A stretch of DNA of 64,000 nt from Glebionis coronaria (Eukaryota; Streptophyta; Magnoliopsida; Asterales; Asteraceae), in assembly GCA_025667525.1 (NCBI GenBank), contig CM046879.1, forward strand, positions 390,933,039 to 390,997,038. The letters run 5' to 3'. A program made the position numbers and the translations under genes. A model generated the notes under the pieces. It was not told the origin of the DNA and did not search any database. It saw only the letters and a list, made by a program, of their open reading frames with translations. Numbering within the stretch: position 1 is the first letter of the stretch; each line of letters opens with the position of its first letter. This document shows, piece after piece, positions 11,958 to 25,135 of this stretch.

Positions 11958-12866
11958 CTTTTTGCAATTATTTTTTTTTATTTTTTTTTTATATTACCAA
12001 ACCAAACTGACAACTTAATAAGCTTGCAATCCAATCCAATTTCACTTTTTAACTCAATATTAAGCAAGGTTGAAGATCAAAACGTGCCAGATTACTCTTG
12101 AACACTAGCAGGTTTGCTAAGTGTTCTTGCTTGAGGATTTAGCCAAGAGGGCTTGGCTAATGGCTTATTTGTGAATGTATTGTGGACAGGGGGCACCCTT
12201 GTGCTCTTTGGAGCACAAGGAGTCAATACAAGCAACAAACTAATCACCTAGCACTCAAAATAAGCAAACCAAAGCACACAAAAATGATTTCAAGTTGCTG
12301 TGACAAAAATGAGCAGGTCTGTGGACTTTAGGCTAATTTACTTGCAACCTAGTGATTTTTAAGCTCCTATATTTAACACACAGACTTACCAAATGATGCA
12401 CAATCAATATCAACTTCTAAGTTACCCTATAACTCAACAGATTGCAAGAATCAAACACAATTCATATGAAAAATAAGCAGAAAAAGACTTAAGCAGATTT
12501 TGGCTATACTATTTCTTTTTAAGGCACACCAACTTGCTTAAAACCTTCCAAACTTACTCACCAACTAACATGTAAACTATCTCAACCTGTTTCAATTATT
12601 CTAACACCTTTTCAAACTCAATCAAGGATTAAGTACCCTGCTTAAACACGTTTCCAAACACCCTTTTAAAACTTAGAATCCAAATTTTAACAAACCAATA
12701 CCTTTAAAAACTTACTAAAACTGATCCTATGATCATATAGCATGCATACAATCACAAATCAACTCAAATCCAACAATCTAACACACTGACAACACCAAAT
12801 CAAACCAGATCACATAAACAGCTTTTTCTGAAATTTCACAAAGGTAAAAGAAGATTTACCTTAGGG

Positions 12867-12871
12867 CTTTA
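12867..12871. repeat. Target site duplication of element 3, left copy (cttta)
   Basis: cttta here and at 25131-25135 flank 12872-25130 exactly. The empty site in the other LTR reads attta at 37491-37495. Confidence 0.9.
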
Positions 12872-15800
12872 TGTGACAATCCGTCAATTTACGATTGATA
12901 TTTTATTCTCAAATATTATTTGAAAGTGTTATTTTAATGTTACAATATGAACTCACTTATTTTTGGGAAGAAATCTGGATTTACGTCTTGAAGTAGCATC
13001 GACTACGTCTAAACCGGAGGATTCAACGTTACGTGCTTACGTTTACATACACCGTCTTTGGTGACAGTCCGACATTTCAGAAAATAAATTTATCTGAGAA
13101 TATTATTTTGGAGTTTTAAATTCGTGTTAGTTCATAAACTCACAAATTTACGAGAAGAGATTAGGACTTACGATTTTATTTTAACGTCCTTTACGACTAA
13201 ACCGGAAACCTTAGGATTACGTATTTACGTTTTTGAACTCCGTTTTTGATGAGACAATTTTTATTGGATTCGTTTTGTGACGTTGATTCATAATTTATAA
13301 AAACATTTTTCGTAAAACGACCCGAGGACACGCAAATCGAGGAAACTAGAATCGAGGAGTACCCGTAAATAAATGGGATGAGACAAGTGGGACACTTGTC
13401 CCACCCCACTACCAAAACCGGCCTAACTTGTGCAACCAAGATAACTTGGTGTCAAGTTTTAGCTTAACTAGCTAACACTTGTCCTAAGCTTCACACATAA
13501 GCTACCAAGTGATAAAAACCACTTCCACAAACCACTAACTCATTTCACAACATGCAAAAATCACTTCTCTCTCCCTCCTTCTCCATGGATGCCGTCCCAA
13601 AAAGCTCCACAAAACACCTATTTCATACAAGTTTTAACCATAAATATATGTTATAATTAACATATGTTAATCTCCATTCAAAAAGATGAAGATTGGTGCA
13701 ACTTATAACATCCATGGAGGAGTTTTCATGGTGTCATAGGGCTGATTTTCCACAAGGAGTTGATGAAGATTGGAGTTCTTGAAGATGGTGTTGGCTAAGC
13801 ACAAGTTTCTCCATCAAAAACCATGCCAAACTCATAACCTACATCAAGTTGGTGGTATAAAGATTGTCCTCCTCAACTTCTTGTTATTTCCATTATGTAA
13901 ACATGTATTTTATTTCCTATTGTATATATTTATGATGATTATATGATGATAAAAATGTTATGTGGGGATTTGTTGTTGATAAACATGATTAAAAATGTGA
14001 AAAACCATATGAAACAAGGTTAAAATCTTGATTAATTTGCATGGCTGTATAAAACAGTAAAGAACCAAGTGGTAAACTGATAATATGATGAAGTAGAACC
14101 CATTTACAGTAAGCTATGGGTCTTGTACACATGTGAGAGTTGGCCATGCAATGGAATCAAAATAATGAGTGAGATATGATCAAAACAAGTTTAGGGTATA
14201 AATCTGAAGTTACTGTTTTGGACGATTTTTAGAAATTACTTAAAGGATGATTCAACAGTATCTATAGAAGAGTTAAATGTAGCAAATATCATGTAGTTTA
14301 TGTGATAAAAATTTGAGCTTCTATCTCCATGTAGAACTCAAGATATGGAATTTTTGGTGAAGATGAAGTTAAAAATCAGATTTTTGGAAATTAAAGAATA
14401 ATACTATTATATAAGCACTCACATTTTAATATATAAAATGTAAATAAAAAAAAACCCACTAACTTATAAAACTTATTTATATAAATATATAAAAGGTGTA
14501 ATAAGTGTATAAATGATGAAAATGGAAACTTGTTAAGTTTTATAAGTTATAAAACTATAAACATGATTTTTACTACTTTTTCGGCTATCGCCGTAAAATT
14601 AACGTTTTTGTTAAATAAAACTTAGATGATTGGACCCGTCTAATGAAAACTTTATAAAACTTATATACTGATATATAGACATTTATAACAAGTAAAAACC
14701 GATAAAACCCGAACTATAGGGCATACGGACATTAACAAGTTAAATAAACCTATTGGACTAATAAATGGACTAAATAGGATAAAAACTTGTAAAAAGAATC
14801 TATTGGGCTTAACCCATTTAGGCCCAACTTGTGAAGTTTAAGTACTGATAATATAAGTACAAAATGGACTAAAATAAGTTAAATAACTTATAATAAGCTT
14901 ATTGGACTTAAGACACGTAAATGGGTAAAACTAGTAAACTAGTATAAAAGCTATCGACATATAACTCTAAAAAGAGTAAACGAGAATATGTAAACCCACT
15001 TGATCATCATATATAAATAATCATCATATGTATACATAATTGATATTTTTATAAAGTCATTGGACAAACGTCTAAGACCGATTATTATTTATCTAGGTTT
15101 CCGTGATTGAAGCACGTACCGTACGTCCGAATTGCCGATAACCCGCCTTCCCATGTCAACGTGAGTTCATAGCCTCGCACTCTTTTAAATGTTTTATAAA
15201 TGCTTTATAAACCCGCGAGGGAGATAACATGTTAGTTTTTATAAAAGTTTGGACACCACTTGTCCCGATTGTTTGTTTATTGATTTTGGACCCGAATGAT
15301 TGAATGACCCGATTGTATGACCCGATAAATGATTAATGGACCCGATAGATGAAATTAAATGGATTATTAAAGTTAGGTTATGTCACTAAAAGTCCCATTA
15401 GCATGAATTGTGAACTACCGGGAGTTGGTAGACGCTTATGCATTTAATAGTACTATTTGGGGACGATCACCCCAGTTCGCGCCTTGACGGTTGATCCCCG
15501 TCGTGCCACATTGATTGGTAAGCGAATTTATGTATGAGAAGATTTCCAATAGCGTGACCTTTGTGACGACACGCTACTTTAGATTGGCAAAATTGGTATC
15601 GGGTTAGCTACCCGTTTTGGTTTAGTAAGGTAACAATGTCATGCGGCTTATAATAATCCAATCACCAAAATATTACTGGACGCTCCGAATTACGATGTAT
15701 TGCCTGACTAGCAATACTGGGTCATACCATTGATATTATGTTTGTATTTTGGTTTTCATAACCATATTCATATAACGGTTTTTATTTGAATTTACACTAC

Positions 15801-16360
15801 GTCATAAGACGTATTGTATGATGTTTTTACGACATTGGCTCGTATAATGATTTTTAAGGCAAATGCCTATATTATGATTTTCGATAAGAATTTATATAAA
15901 ATGACATTGGCTATTTTATGGCCTATTACAAAGATTTGTATAAAATGATTTTGGCTATTTTACGGCCTACTACAATGATTTGTACGAATTGATTTTTGGT
16001 ACTAATTTTATACCAAAGTTATATTGATGGAATTTATTAAACTCTATGACTTCACTCGGCGTTATCGCTGACCTTTTCTTTTAACATGTTTTATCTCAGG
16101 TACTTGAAGGTAATTCTCGGGAAGACAACAAGAATTCATGGCCCGCACTTAAACAATATTTTTCCATTCAAACACTTGTAAAACTTTTGTATGAAATGTA
16201 ATGACTTGGGACCTATGTAACTTTGATATTTATGAATGGAAATGATTTATTATTAAACGACGCGATTTTTATGCGTTGTCTATGATGTGAGTAATGTGCT
16301 ATCCCGTAACACCAACTAGTCTTCCGCTGTACTATGTTGTATAAATTTGGGGGTGTTACA
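12872..16360 (+). repeat. 5' LTR of element 3 (3489 bp)
   Basis: Starts TGTGACAATC and ends GGTGTTACA. Near-identical to 21649-25130; the copy at 21649 lacks a short segment present here around 13341-13355. No sense ORF. A minus-strand 80-codon ORF (13197-13439) is part of the block shared with element 1. Confidence 0.95.
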
Positions 16361-18990
16361 GTTTGGTATCAGAGCTCTCGTTATAGAGAACGAAAGATTT
16401 TTAAAACTAAGGTTTTGAATAAAACTTTTCAAAATCTTTTAACTATAAACATTTTTCTAAAAATGTCTAAAAATCTTTTGACTATAACGGTGCCGAAGAA
16501 TTCCCGAGTTACCGACAAGACCAAGACTGAGAAGTATTATTTTAATATATATATATATAACTTGGATTATATATATATGATGTAATTTTATTACATGATT
16601 GTTTGATGATTAATTTGATTTTTATACGAGGTATTTATACGACGTAGATTGTCACAAGTAACCCTAAATCCCCTAGTAAATTAATCGAATCTATTCTCGT
16701 AGGAATCCTAGCTATCCTAGATCTAAACCAAGTTGTGGATATTTATGATCCCAACAAATGGTTGATATTCGTAGAGTTGTAGACATTAGTTGATTGTGAT
16801 ATTGAAAAAGAATTGGCGAGATTAAATCTGATATCGATGTCATGACGATCTTTCCTTATAGAGTGGAGTTTGACAAAACGTTACCACCTAGAAAGATGTC
16901 ATCTGATTCGTTGTCATCCAATTCTTAAATTTGAAATCGAAAGGGTGAATGTTGCACTTGAGGCTGTTATTGGAACCATTACCCAAAAGCCTCATGCCAC
17001 TAATACCTTTCCGAGAAGTCTAGTTGAATGATTAAGTCATTTATATTAATGACTCATTTGATAATTGTTGTTGTAAGAACTATAGGATTGGAAACTAAGT
17101 GTCGATTATATTGAGCTTTCATTGCCCTATTAAGGCCTAAGAATAAGATTGAAAGTATTGAAATATGAGGTAGGATATTGCATTGAGTATAAGTTGGTTG
17201 AAACTTGAATGAAGTAAAATTTAACCCATATGGAATATGAGATTATTAATAGAAGTCGTTAAGTTTTGTGATTGAATTATAAGTTTTTAAATGATTGTAG
17301 GTTCGTGTTAAAGGTTGTTCCTAGGCCATTGTCCAATGATGAGGATGCCCAGTGTCCAATAAATAAATTGAAGAAATCTTCTTCTGAATTGGGACCGATG
17401 GATCTTTCGGGACATGTGGAACACCTAATGACTCTTGTAGATTAGTATTCATTGTGGTATCTTTTAAAAATCCCTAACTTAACTGAGATATCAGTTGGTA
17501 GGATGAGTTTGGAAATTGTATGACATAGTGACACGTAATGTGTTACGGTACAATTTTGACTTGTTTGTGATTAATGAAAAAGACTACCTTTGATTACTAA
17601 ATTCTACATGTATCGATGTTATCTATCTTTTATTGCTTCATCCTAATGCTCGCATTAGTGATGCAACCATTGAACAAGTACTCATCTTGATTTGAGTTAC
17701 ATTGTGAATTATTCTCTTTTGAGTGCCATTAAGATCATGAACCTCATGATTATCTGGCTAAGCTCATTTCCTGATATATATTGAAGTTAGTTCTTGGTGA
17801 ACATCTTTCCATCACTCTTTTGCAGATCACACATTGTTTTTATAAAGTTAAAACAGTATCCCTTGAGAAAATTTGAATTTTCATCACAATAAGGATTATT
17901 CAAAGTGAGATTTATAAGTGATTGATATCAAAATGAAGTTGTTTATGAAACGCTTTGGAAACTTAACTGTTTTCATAACAAGGAAAATCTTGTAAATTTA
18001 TTTTTGATTCTTATTTAAAGAACTAAGCATAAAAATGTTTTTATCATAAACATGATGATAAAATTTTGACGAACTGAGTATTGCATCGTTAATCTTGAAA
18101 TTGTATATAGTTGCGCGCCTACATACAATTTGGAATGGACTATGCAAGACTGATTAGTAGTCACCATAAAACTAATAAATAAACACTACATTTTCTTTGA
18201 AGATTGTGAAAGATTAAAATTTTATGAGATCTGCAAGAAGTGTAAAATAAGGCCATAATGTTAGGGACACCTACATATGTGCCTGTAGCATCTATTCTTC
18301 TGAGTCGAATTTACTCATCTGTGGAAATTGTCTTATTTGACAATTGACAATTCGTTCTTGTCCAATTCTCCCGTAGTGAGATTCTTAGGAGAAAGTATAT
18401 GATTACCGAGTGTTGATACCCGACTGGATGTATTGACGTTCTTATCATTTCTTTTAATTTGATTTCATTTGAATGACCTGGGTAACGATCCGAGGAGCTT
18501 TCGAATGCGTACTCAAATTATGAAAACATGGGATATTTCATATTCGTTAAATGTTTTCGTCTGTATCTGATTTGAAATTCTCTCGCGTAGATTATGCGTT
18601 GACCTTACTCTTTAGATAGTAATTGTGTATCCAGATATCCTTGAATTTGTGAAGGATTATGAATTATTATTAGACTTTTGAGAAGTTCGCATCTTATCGA
18701 CGGCAATGAAACTGGAAGGTTGACAGTGCCAGTGGAATGGATTGATTGATTATGACATAACGACATTGTCTTAATTGATGGGAACTCGAGTAGAAATCCC
18801 CTAAAAGATAAGATGTTGATTATCAAAAGTGATCTAAATAATTCTTGATGGATGACTTAGAATTATACCATGAATGGTTGTGAACTAGTTATATATATTG
18901 TAATCTAGAAAGAACCTAATATGAATTTATTAAAAGATGTTTATGTTATCTAAACTATAGGAGGTATCTGTTAATAAATTACCTAGACTT
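16361..18990 (+). pseudogene. Element 3 leader and decayed gag/protease region
   Basis: Follows the PBS. By position this should hold the leader, gag and protease, but no reading frame stays open beyond about 80 codons and I could not recognise gag or protease motifs with confidence. A TA-rich tract lies at 16545-16580. Confidence 0.55.
16364..16375 (+). promoter_or_regulatory. Primer binding site, initiator-Met tRNA type (element 3)
   Basis: TGGTATCAGAGC lies three bases after the 5' LTR end, a perfect match to the common plant initiator-Met PBS. Its integrity contrasts with the ruined coding region. Confidence 0.92.
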
Positions 18991-19510
18991 TCGCCATTTA
19001 GGCAAGTTAAATTTGGTATTGATTATATTTCCGGTGCTGCACTTGTGGCTTGTGCACTGTACGTCAGCACCATCTGAATTTAAGGAATTACCGTGCAACT
19101 GAGAAAGTTGTCGGAGAAAGATTTTATTATACCAAGCCTGTCATCCTGAAGAGCTATGGTGTTATCTTTCCTTATATTTATAGATTACTGTGACTGAGTA
19201 AATTGACAATCGAAAACGATATCCATAACTCGAAATGGAAGAATTGTTCGATCATTTACAAGGTTCTAGCAAATTTGATCCATAGCATGGTTATCATCAA
19301 CTTCGCCTCCGCGAAAGAGATTATCTATTCCAATCACTACATCCGGTGCTTGTAATGAACATTATGAGTTCCACGTGATGTCGTTTGGATTGACAATGCA
19401 CATGTAGTATTCATAATTATGATGAATCACGTGTGTAGGCCGTAATTTGATAAATTCATGCTTATGATCATTAAGGATCATTTGTTTGTTCATAAGAATA
19501 AGAATGAGTT
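18991..19510 (+). pseudogene. Element 3 reverse transcriptase remnant
   Basis: Conceptual reading with many stops and frame changes still shows RT landmarks in order, colinear with element 1. These are a PGAA/PVAR-like stretch near 19035, a DYRE-NKLTI-like stretch near 19185-19212, FDHLQGSSKF near 19248-19280, GYHQLRLRERD near 19290-19322, and EHYEFHVMSFGLT near 19360-19400. The catalytic YxDD box is lost in this copy. It cannot encode an enzyme. Confidence 0.8.
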
Positions 19511-20559
19511 AATAATTATTTATAGATTGCCCTGAATTGGCCGAACAGTGAAAACCTGAACCTTAAATAATTAACACGTGATTAAAGACTTAATACTTTA
19601 GATGATTCGACTATGTGATTAAAAGGATAATGGAATATAAATTGACTCTTCAAAAATTAAGATTTTACCTTTTAAGACTTTGGATTTTACCAAAAAGAAA
19701 TGGAATTATGTTTTGACAAATGTTTTAACAAAGGATTTTAAGGGATTATTCCCTTATACACAAACCATTTAACTAAACTTCTGTTTAGGGGTAAATGTTT
19801 GTGTATATCTCCAGATAACTTAAAAAGGATTGAGGAAAACCATTTAAACCATAACTTGAAATTTGAAACGATAAATTTTGCTTTTCAACTAAGAAATTTA
19901 AAACTTTTACGTTTACGCTTCATAAAAATTAACTAATAATTATTTAATTAATTATAATAATTATCGACGCTTTAGACGCCGGATTGAGAAAAACTGATAA
20001 AAATGATAGTTGAGACAAAACTGAAACATAAAGAATATGAAGAAAGAATTTTGAATAAATAAAGTTATGATATTTATTTCATCAGGAGAAAGTGAATGTA
20101 ATTACTAACACATAATATAGAAAGAATATCTGAGTGAATTGTGAATATGATAATTATATCATCATGAGAAGTGAATATAGATACCGACGCATTATGTATA
20201 AAAGATAAAGAATCAATTAGGACATGTTCCTTAATAATGGAGGTGCAAAATAAATTGCCGAGCAATATAAAAATAAACGATGTTTGTAAAAAGGATAATA
20301 TAAATAGTGAAGGGTTTCACGGCTAATGTGAACCAACAGATTTGAGAAGCCAATGGCGTTAAATATTTTAAAGACCACATGTGATTGTCTAAATATGGAA
20401 GATTGTGAGATATAGTTATGTTGGAATTTGTAAGTATAAGTATTCTATTTATGTCATTTTTGACTAGAAGTATCTTTGTCTGAAGAAGTTGTACTGATGG
20501 CAATTATGAAGGCAGACATCGCCTCATACATTAGTAAACGTTTAGCTATTGCAAAGGTC

Positions 20560-20900
20560 ATCATCTGAATTTGATTCGATTTGGGTCATCGTCGACAGAC
20601 TGACCAAATCTGCTAATGTCATTCTCGTTAATGATAAATGCAAAAGAATTATGTAAACATGGTATGCCTGTATCAAACATCTAAATCAAGATCCTCGCTT
20701 CGCATCGAATTTCTAGAGATTTGCTCAGAAATCATTGAGAACGAACCTTGATGAGAATACTATGTACCATCCCAAATCGAAGGGACGAGGTAAAGTAACG
20801 ATACAGGATAATATCAGTGTTGTTGTATGTTTGAATGAATGACCTTTGGTAATAGACCGTATAATCATTTTTCCTTTGGAGAGATTATCATTGATAATTA
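20560..20900 (+). pseudogene. Element 3 integrase core remnant
   Basis: A clear [12 protein letters not shown] match at about 20578-20615 is followed by a damaged [15 protein letters not shown] stretch near 20685-20715 and a YHPKSKG-like stretch near 20765-20785. Stops and indels break the frame. Colinear with the integrase of element 1. Confidence 0.78.
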
Positions 20901-21159
20901 TCGTGTTAGGATTGAGATCGAATCTTGTTAGGATCTAAATCTTAGAGCATCTGTAAGCAAGAGTTGAAATGAAGACATCCGACATACACCCACTGTGAGT
21001 TGGACATGTCTTTTAGATTTAAGGTTTCCTATGATGGCGAACCTATCCTTGCAAAATACCCGACCCACGAGATCTGAAATGATTGTTGAAATTAGGATTT
21101 GATTATTAACTACCGATAGTGGGCAAGAGGTTATGTGAATGTGAAATGTAGATCTTGAA

Positions 21160-21600
21160 GTGCCAAATGGGTAGCAAAGTTATGCCAAAATTTTTAACCT
21201 TGGAAAAATGAATTCATGATCTGACAAATCATGGGATATAAGTCCCCGTTGTTTGGGACCATTAAGATGATGTAAAAGTTTGGATTGAAAGGCATATAAG
21301 CTGGATCTACCCTAGGACTTCAAAGACTGCGTGAATTATGTTTCGTAAATCGAACTTGATGGAATATCTATCAAGTGAAAATCTGAGTTCTTCTTAGTAA
21401 TGCTTAGATCGGCGAAAAGTTGCATTCATCAGAAACCCGTGAACATCATGGATAGAGAAGGTAAGTCAACATTAAGCCTGATCTTATTCCCGTAGTTATG
21501 TTTGATGAAACTCGCGTATTATAATGAATTGAAGTTGTGAGAAAAGACCGAATGTGGAGGAAATACCCACATGGCTTTAACTCTATAAGAAGCGAGTAGT
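21160..21600 (+). pseudogene. Element 3 integrase C-terminus and chromodomain remnant
   Basis: Traces in order are a GPY/F-like stretch around 21160-21270 and a MDREGK-like start at about 21448. Near 21540-21575 a segment matches the chromodomain end of element 1 (ERED-MWKKYPH). This confirms that element 3 descends from the same chromodomain-bearing lineage. Confidence 0.7.
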
Positions 21601-21635
21601 AAGGTAAGATGATCTTTGAGGACAAAGATCCTGTT

Positions 21636-21648
21636 TAGGGGTAAATGC
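21636..21648 (+). promoter_or_regulatory. Polypurine tract region of element 3
   Basis: TTAGGGGTAAATGC ends at the 3' LTR boundary. It is less purine-pure than usual but matches the PPT of element 1 position for position. Confidence 0.65.
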
Positions 21649-24600
21649 TGTGACAATCCGTCAATTTACGATTGATATTTTATTCTCAAATATTATTTGA
21701 AAGTGTTATTTTAATGTTACAATATGAACTCACTTGTTTTTGGGAAGAAATCTGGATTTACGTCTTGAAGTAGCATCGACTACGTCTAAACCGGAGGATT
21801 CAACGTTACGTGCTTACGTTTACATACACCGTCTTTGGTGACAGTCCGACATTTCAGAAAATAAATTTATCTGAGAATATTATTTTGGAGTTTTAAATTC
21901 GTGTTAGTTCATAAACTCACAAATTTACGAGAAGAGATTAGGACTTACGATTTTATTTTAACGTCCTTTACGACTAAACCGGAAACCTTAGGATTACGTA
22001 TTTACGTTTTTGAACTCCGTTTTTGATGAGACAATTTTTATTGGATTCGTTTTGTGACGTTGATTCATAATTTATAAAAACATTTTTCGTAAAACGACCC
22101 GAGGGCACGCAAATCAAGGAATCGAGGAGTACCCGTAAATAAATGGGATGAGACAAGTGAGACACTTGTCCCACCCCACTACCAAAACCGGCCTAACTTG
22201 TGCAACCAAGACAACTTGGTGTCAAGTTTTAGCTTAACTAGCTAACACTTGTCCTAAGCTTCACACATAAGCTACCAAGTGATAAAAACCACTTCCACAA
22301 ACCACTAACTCATTTCACAACATGCAAAAACCACTTCTCTCTCCCTCCTTCTCCATGGATGCCGTCCCAAAAAGCTCCACAAAACACCTATTTCATACAA
22401 GTTTTAACCATAAATATATGTTATAATTAACATATGTTAATCTCCATTCAAAAAGATGAAGATTGGTGCAACTTATAACATCCATGGAGGAGTTTTCATG
22501 GTGTCATAGGGCTGATTTTCCACAAGGAGTTGATGAAGATTGGAGTTCTTGAAGATGGTGTTGGCTAAGCACAAGTTTCTCCATCAAAAACCATGTCAAA
22601 CTCATAACCTACATCAAGTTGGTGGTATAAAGATTGTCCTCCTCAACTTCTTGTTATTTCCATTATGTAAACATGTATTTTATTTCCTATTGTATATATT
22701 TATGATGATTATATGATGATAAAAATGTTATGTGGAGATTTGTTGTTGATAAACATGATTAAAAAGGTGAAAAACCATATGAAACAAGGTTAAAATCTTG
22801 ATTAATTTGCATGGCTGTATAAAACAGTAAAGAACCAAGTGGTAAACTGATAATATGATGAAGTAGAACCCATTTACAGTAAGATATGGGTCTTGTACAC
22901 ATGTGAGAGTTGGCCATGCAATGGAATCAAAATAATGAGTGAGATATGATCAAAACAAGTTTAGGGTATAAATCTGAAGTTACTGTTTTGGACGATTTTT
23001 AGAAAATACTTAACGGATGATTCAACAGTAGCTATAGAAGAGTTAAATGTAGCAAATATCATGTAGTTTATGTGATAAAAATTTGAGCTTCTATCTCCAT
23101 GTAGAACTCAAGATATGGAATTTTTGGTGAAGATGAAGTTAAAAATCAGATTTTTGGAAATTAAAGAATAATACTATTATATAAGCACTCACATTTTAAT
23201 ATATAAAATGTAAATAAAAAAAAACCCACTAACTTATAAAACTTATTTATATAAATATATAAAAGGTGTAATAAGTGTATAAATGATGAAAATGGAAACT
23301 TGTTAAGTTTTATAAGTTATAAAACTATAAACATGATTTTTACTACTTTTTCGGCTATTGCCGTAAAATTAACGTTTTTGTTAAATAAAACTTAGATGAT
23401 TGGACCCGTCTAATGAAAACTTTATAAAACTTATATACTGATATATAGACATTTATAACAAGTAAAAACCGATAAAACCCGAACTATAGGGCATACGGAC
23501 ATTAACAAGTTAAATAAACCTATTGGACTAATAAATGGACTAAATAGGATAAAAACTTGTAAAAAGAATCTATTGGGCTTAACCCATTTAGGCCCAACTT
23601 GTGAAGTTTAAGTACTGATAATATAAGTACAAAATGGACTAAAATAAGTTAAATAACTTATAATAAGCTTATTGGACTTAAGACACGTAAATGGGTAAAA
23701 CTAGTAAACTAGTATAAAAGCTATCGACATATAACTCTAAAAAGAGTAAACGAGAATATGTAAACCCACTTGATCATCATATATAAATAATCATCATATG
23801 TATACATAATTGATATTTTTATAAAGTCATTGGACAAACGTCTAAGACCGATTATTATTTATCTAGGTTTCCGTGATTGAAGCACGTACCGTACGTCCGA
23901 ATTGCCGATAACCCGCCTTCCCATGTCAACGTGAGTTCATAGCCTCGCACTCTTTTAAATGTTTTATAAATGCTTTATAAACCCGCGAGGGAGATAACAT
24001 GTTAGTTTTTATAAAAGTTTGGACACCACTTGTCCCGATTGTTTGTTTATTGATTTTGGACCCGAATGATTGAATGACCCGATTGTATGACCCGATAAAT
24101 GATTAATGGACCCGATAGATGAAATTAAATGGATTATTAAAGTTAGGTTATGTCACTAAAAGTCCCATTAGCATGAATTGTGAACTACCGGGAGTTGGTA
24201 GACGCTTATGCATTTAATAGTACTATTTGGGGACGATAACCCCAGTTCGCGCCTTGACGGTTGATCCCCGTCGTGCCACATTGATTGGTAAGCGAATTTA
24301 TGTATGAGAAGATTTCCAATAGCGTGACCTTTGTGACGACACGCTACTTTAGATGGGCAAAATTGGTATCGGGTTAGCTACCCGTTTTGGTTTAGTAAGG
24401 TAATAATGTCATGCGGCTTATAATAATCCAATCACCAAAATATTACTGGACGCTCCGAATTACGATGTATTGCCTGACTAGCAATACTGGGTCATACCAT
24501 TGATATTATGTTTGTATTTTGGTTTTCATAACCATATTCATATAACGGTTTTTATTTGAATTTACACTACGTCATAAGACGTATTGTATGATGTTTTTAC

Positions 24601-25130
24601 GACATTGGCTCGTATAATGATTTTTAAGGCAAATGCCTATATTATGATTTTCGATAAGAATTTATATAAAATGACTTTGGCTATTTTATGGCCTATTACA
24701 AAGATTTGTATAAAATGATTTTGGCTATTTTACGGCCTACTACAATGATTTGTACGAATTGATTTTTGGTACTAATTTTATACCAAAGTTATATTGATGG
24801 AATTTATTAAACTCTATGACTTCACTCGGCGTTATCGCTGACCTTTTCTTTTAACATGTTTTATCTCAGGTACTTGAAGGTAATTCTCGGGAAGACAACA
24901 AGAATTCATGGCCCGCACTTAAACAATATTTTTCCATTCAAACACTTGTAAAACTTTTGTATGAAATGTAATGACTTGGGACCTATGTAACTTTGATATT
25001 TATGAATGGAAATGATTTATTATTAAACGACGCGATTTTTATGCGTTGTCTATGATGTGAGTAATGTGCTATCCCGTAACACCAACTAGTCTTCCGCTGT
25101 ACTATGTTGTATAAATTTGGGGGTGTTACA
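21649..25130 (+). repeat. 3' LTR of element 3 (3482 bp)
   Basis: Starts TGTGACAATC after the PPT and ends GGTGTTACA before the TSD cttta. Same content as 12872-16360. Confidence 0.95.
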
Positions 25131-25135
25131 CTTTA
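25131..25135. repeat. Target site duplication of element 3, right copy (cttta)
   Basis: Second copy of cttta; the LTR of element 2 resumes here with acatccaaatccctag. Confidence 0.9.

Larger units (their letters stand above)
10651..12871 (-). repeat. 3' LTR of element 2, distal part (left of nested element 3)
   Basis: Matches 35273-37495 almost base for base. The match breaks at 12872, where element 3 begins, and resumes at 25136. It contains the tRNA-like segment at 11885-11957 and a very A/T-rich stretch around 10900-11700. Several short ORFs are fortuitous. Confidence 0.94.
12872..25130 (+). mobile_element. Element 3: decayed, probably non-autonomous chromovirus-type retrotransposon
   Basis: Complete LTR-PBS-internal-PPT-LTR structure on the plus strand with TSD cttta, inserted in the 3' LTR of element 2. 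The LTRs differ at about 18 positions plus one small deletion near 22115, over 3.48 kb (hand count). The 5.3 kb internal region has no long ORF, only remnants of RT, integrase and chromodomain with many stops. LTR blocks, PBS, PPT and remnant chromodomain place it close to element 1. It most likely used a relative's proteins to move. Confidence 0.93.
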
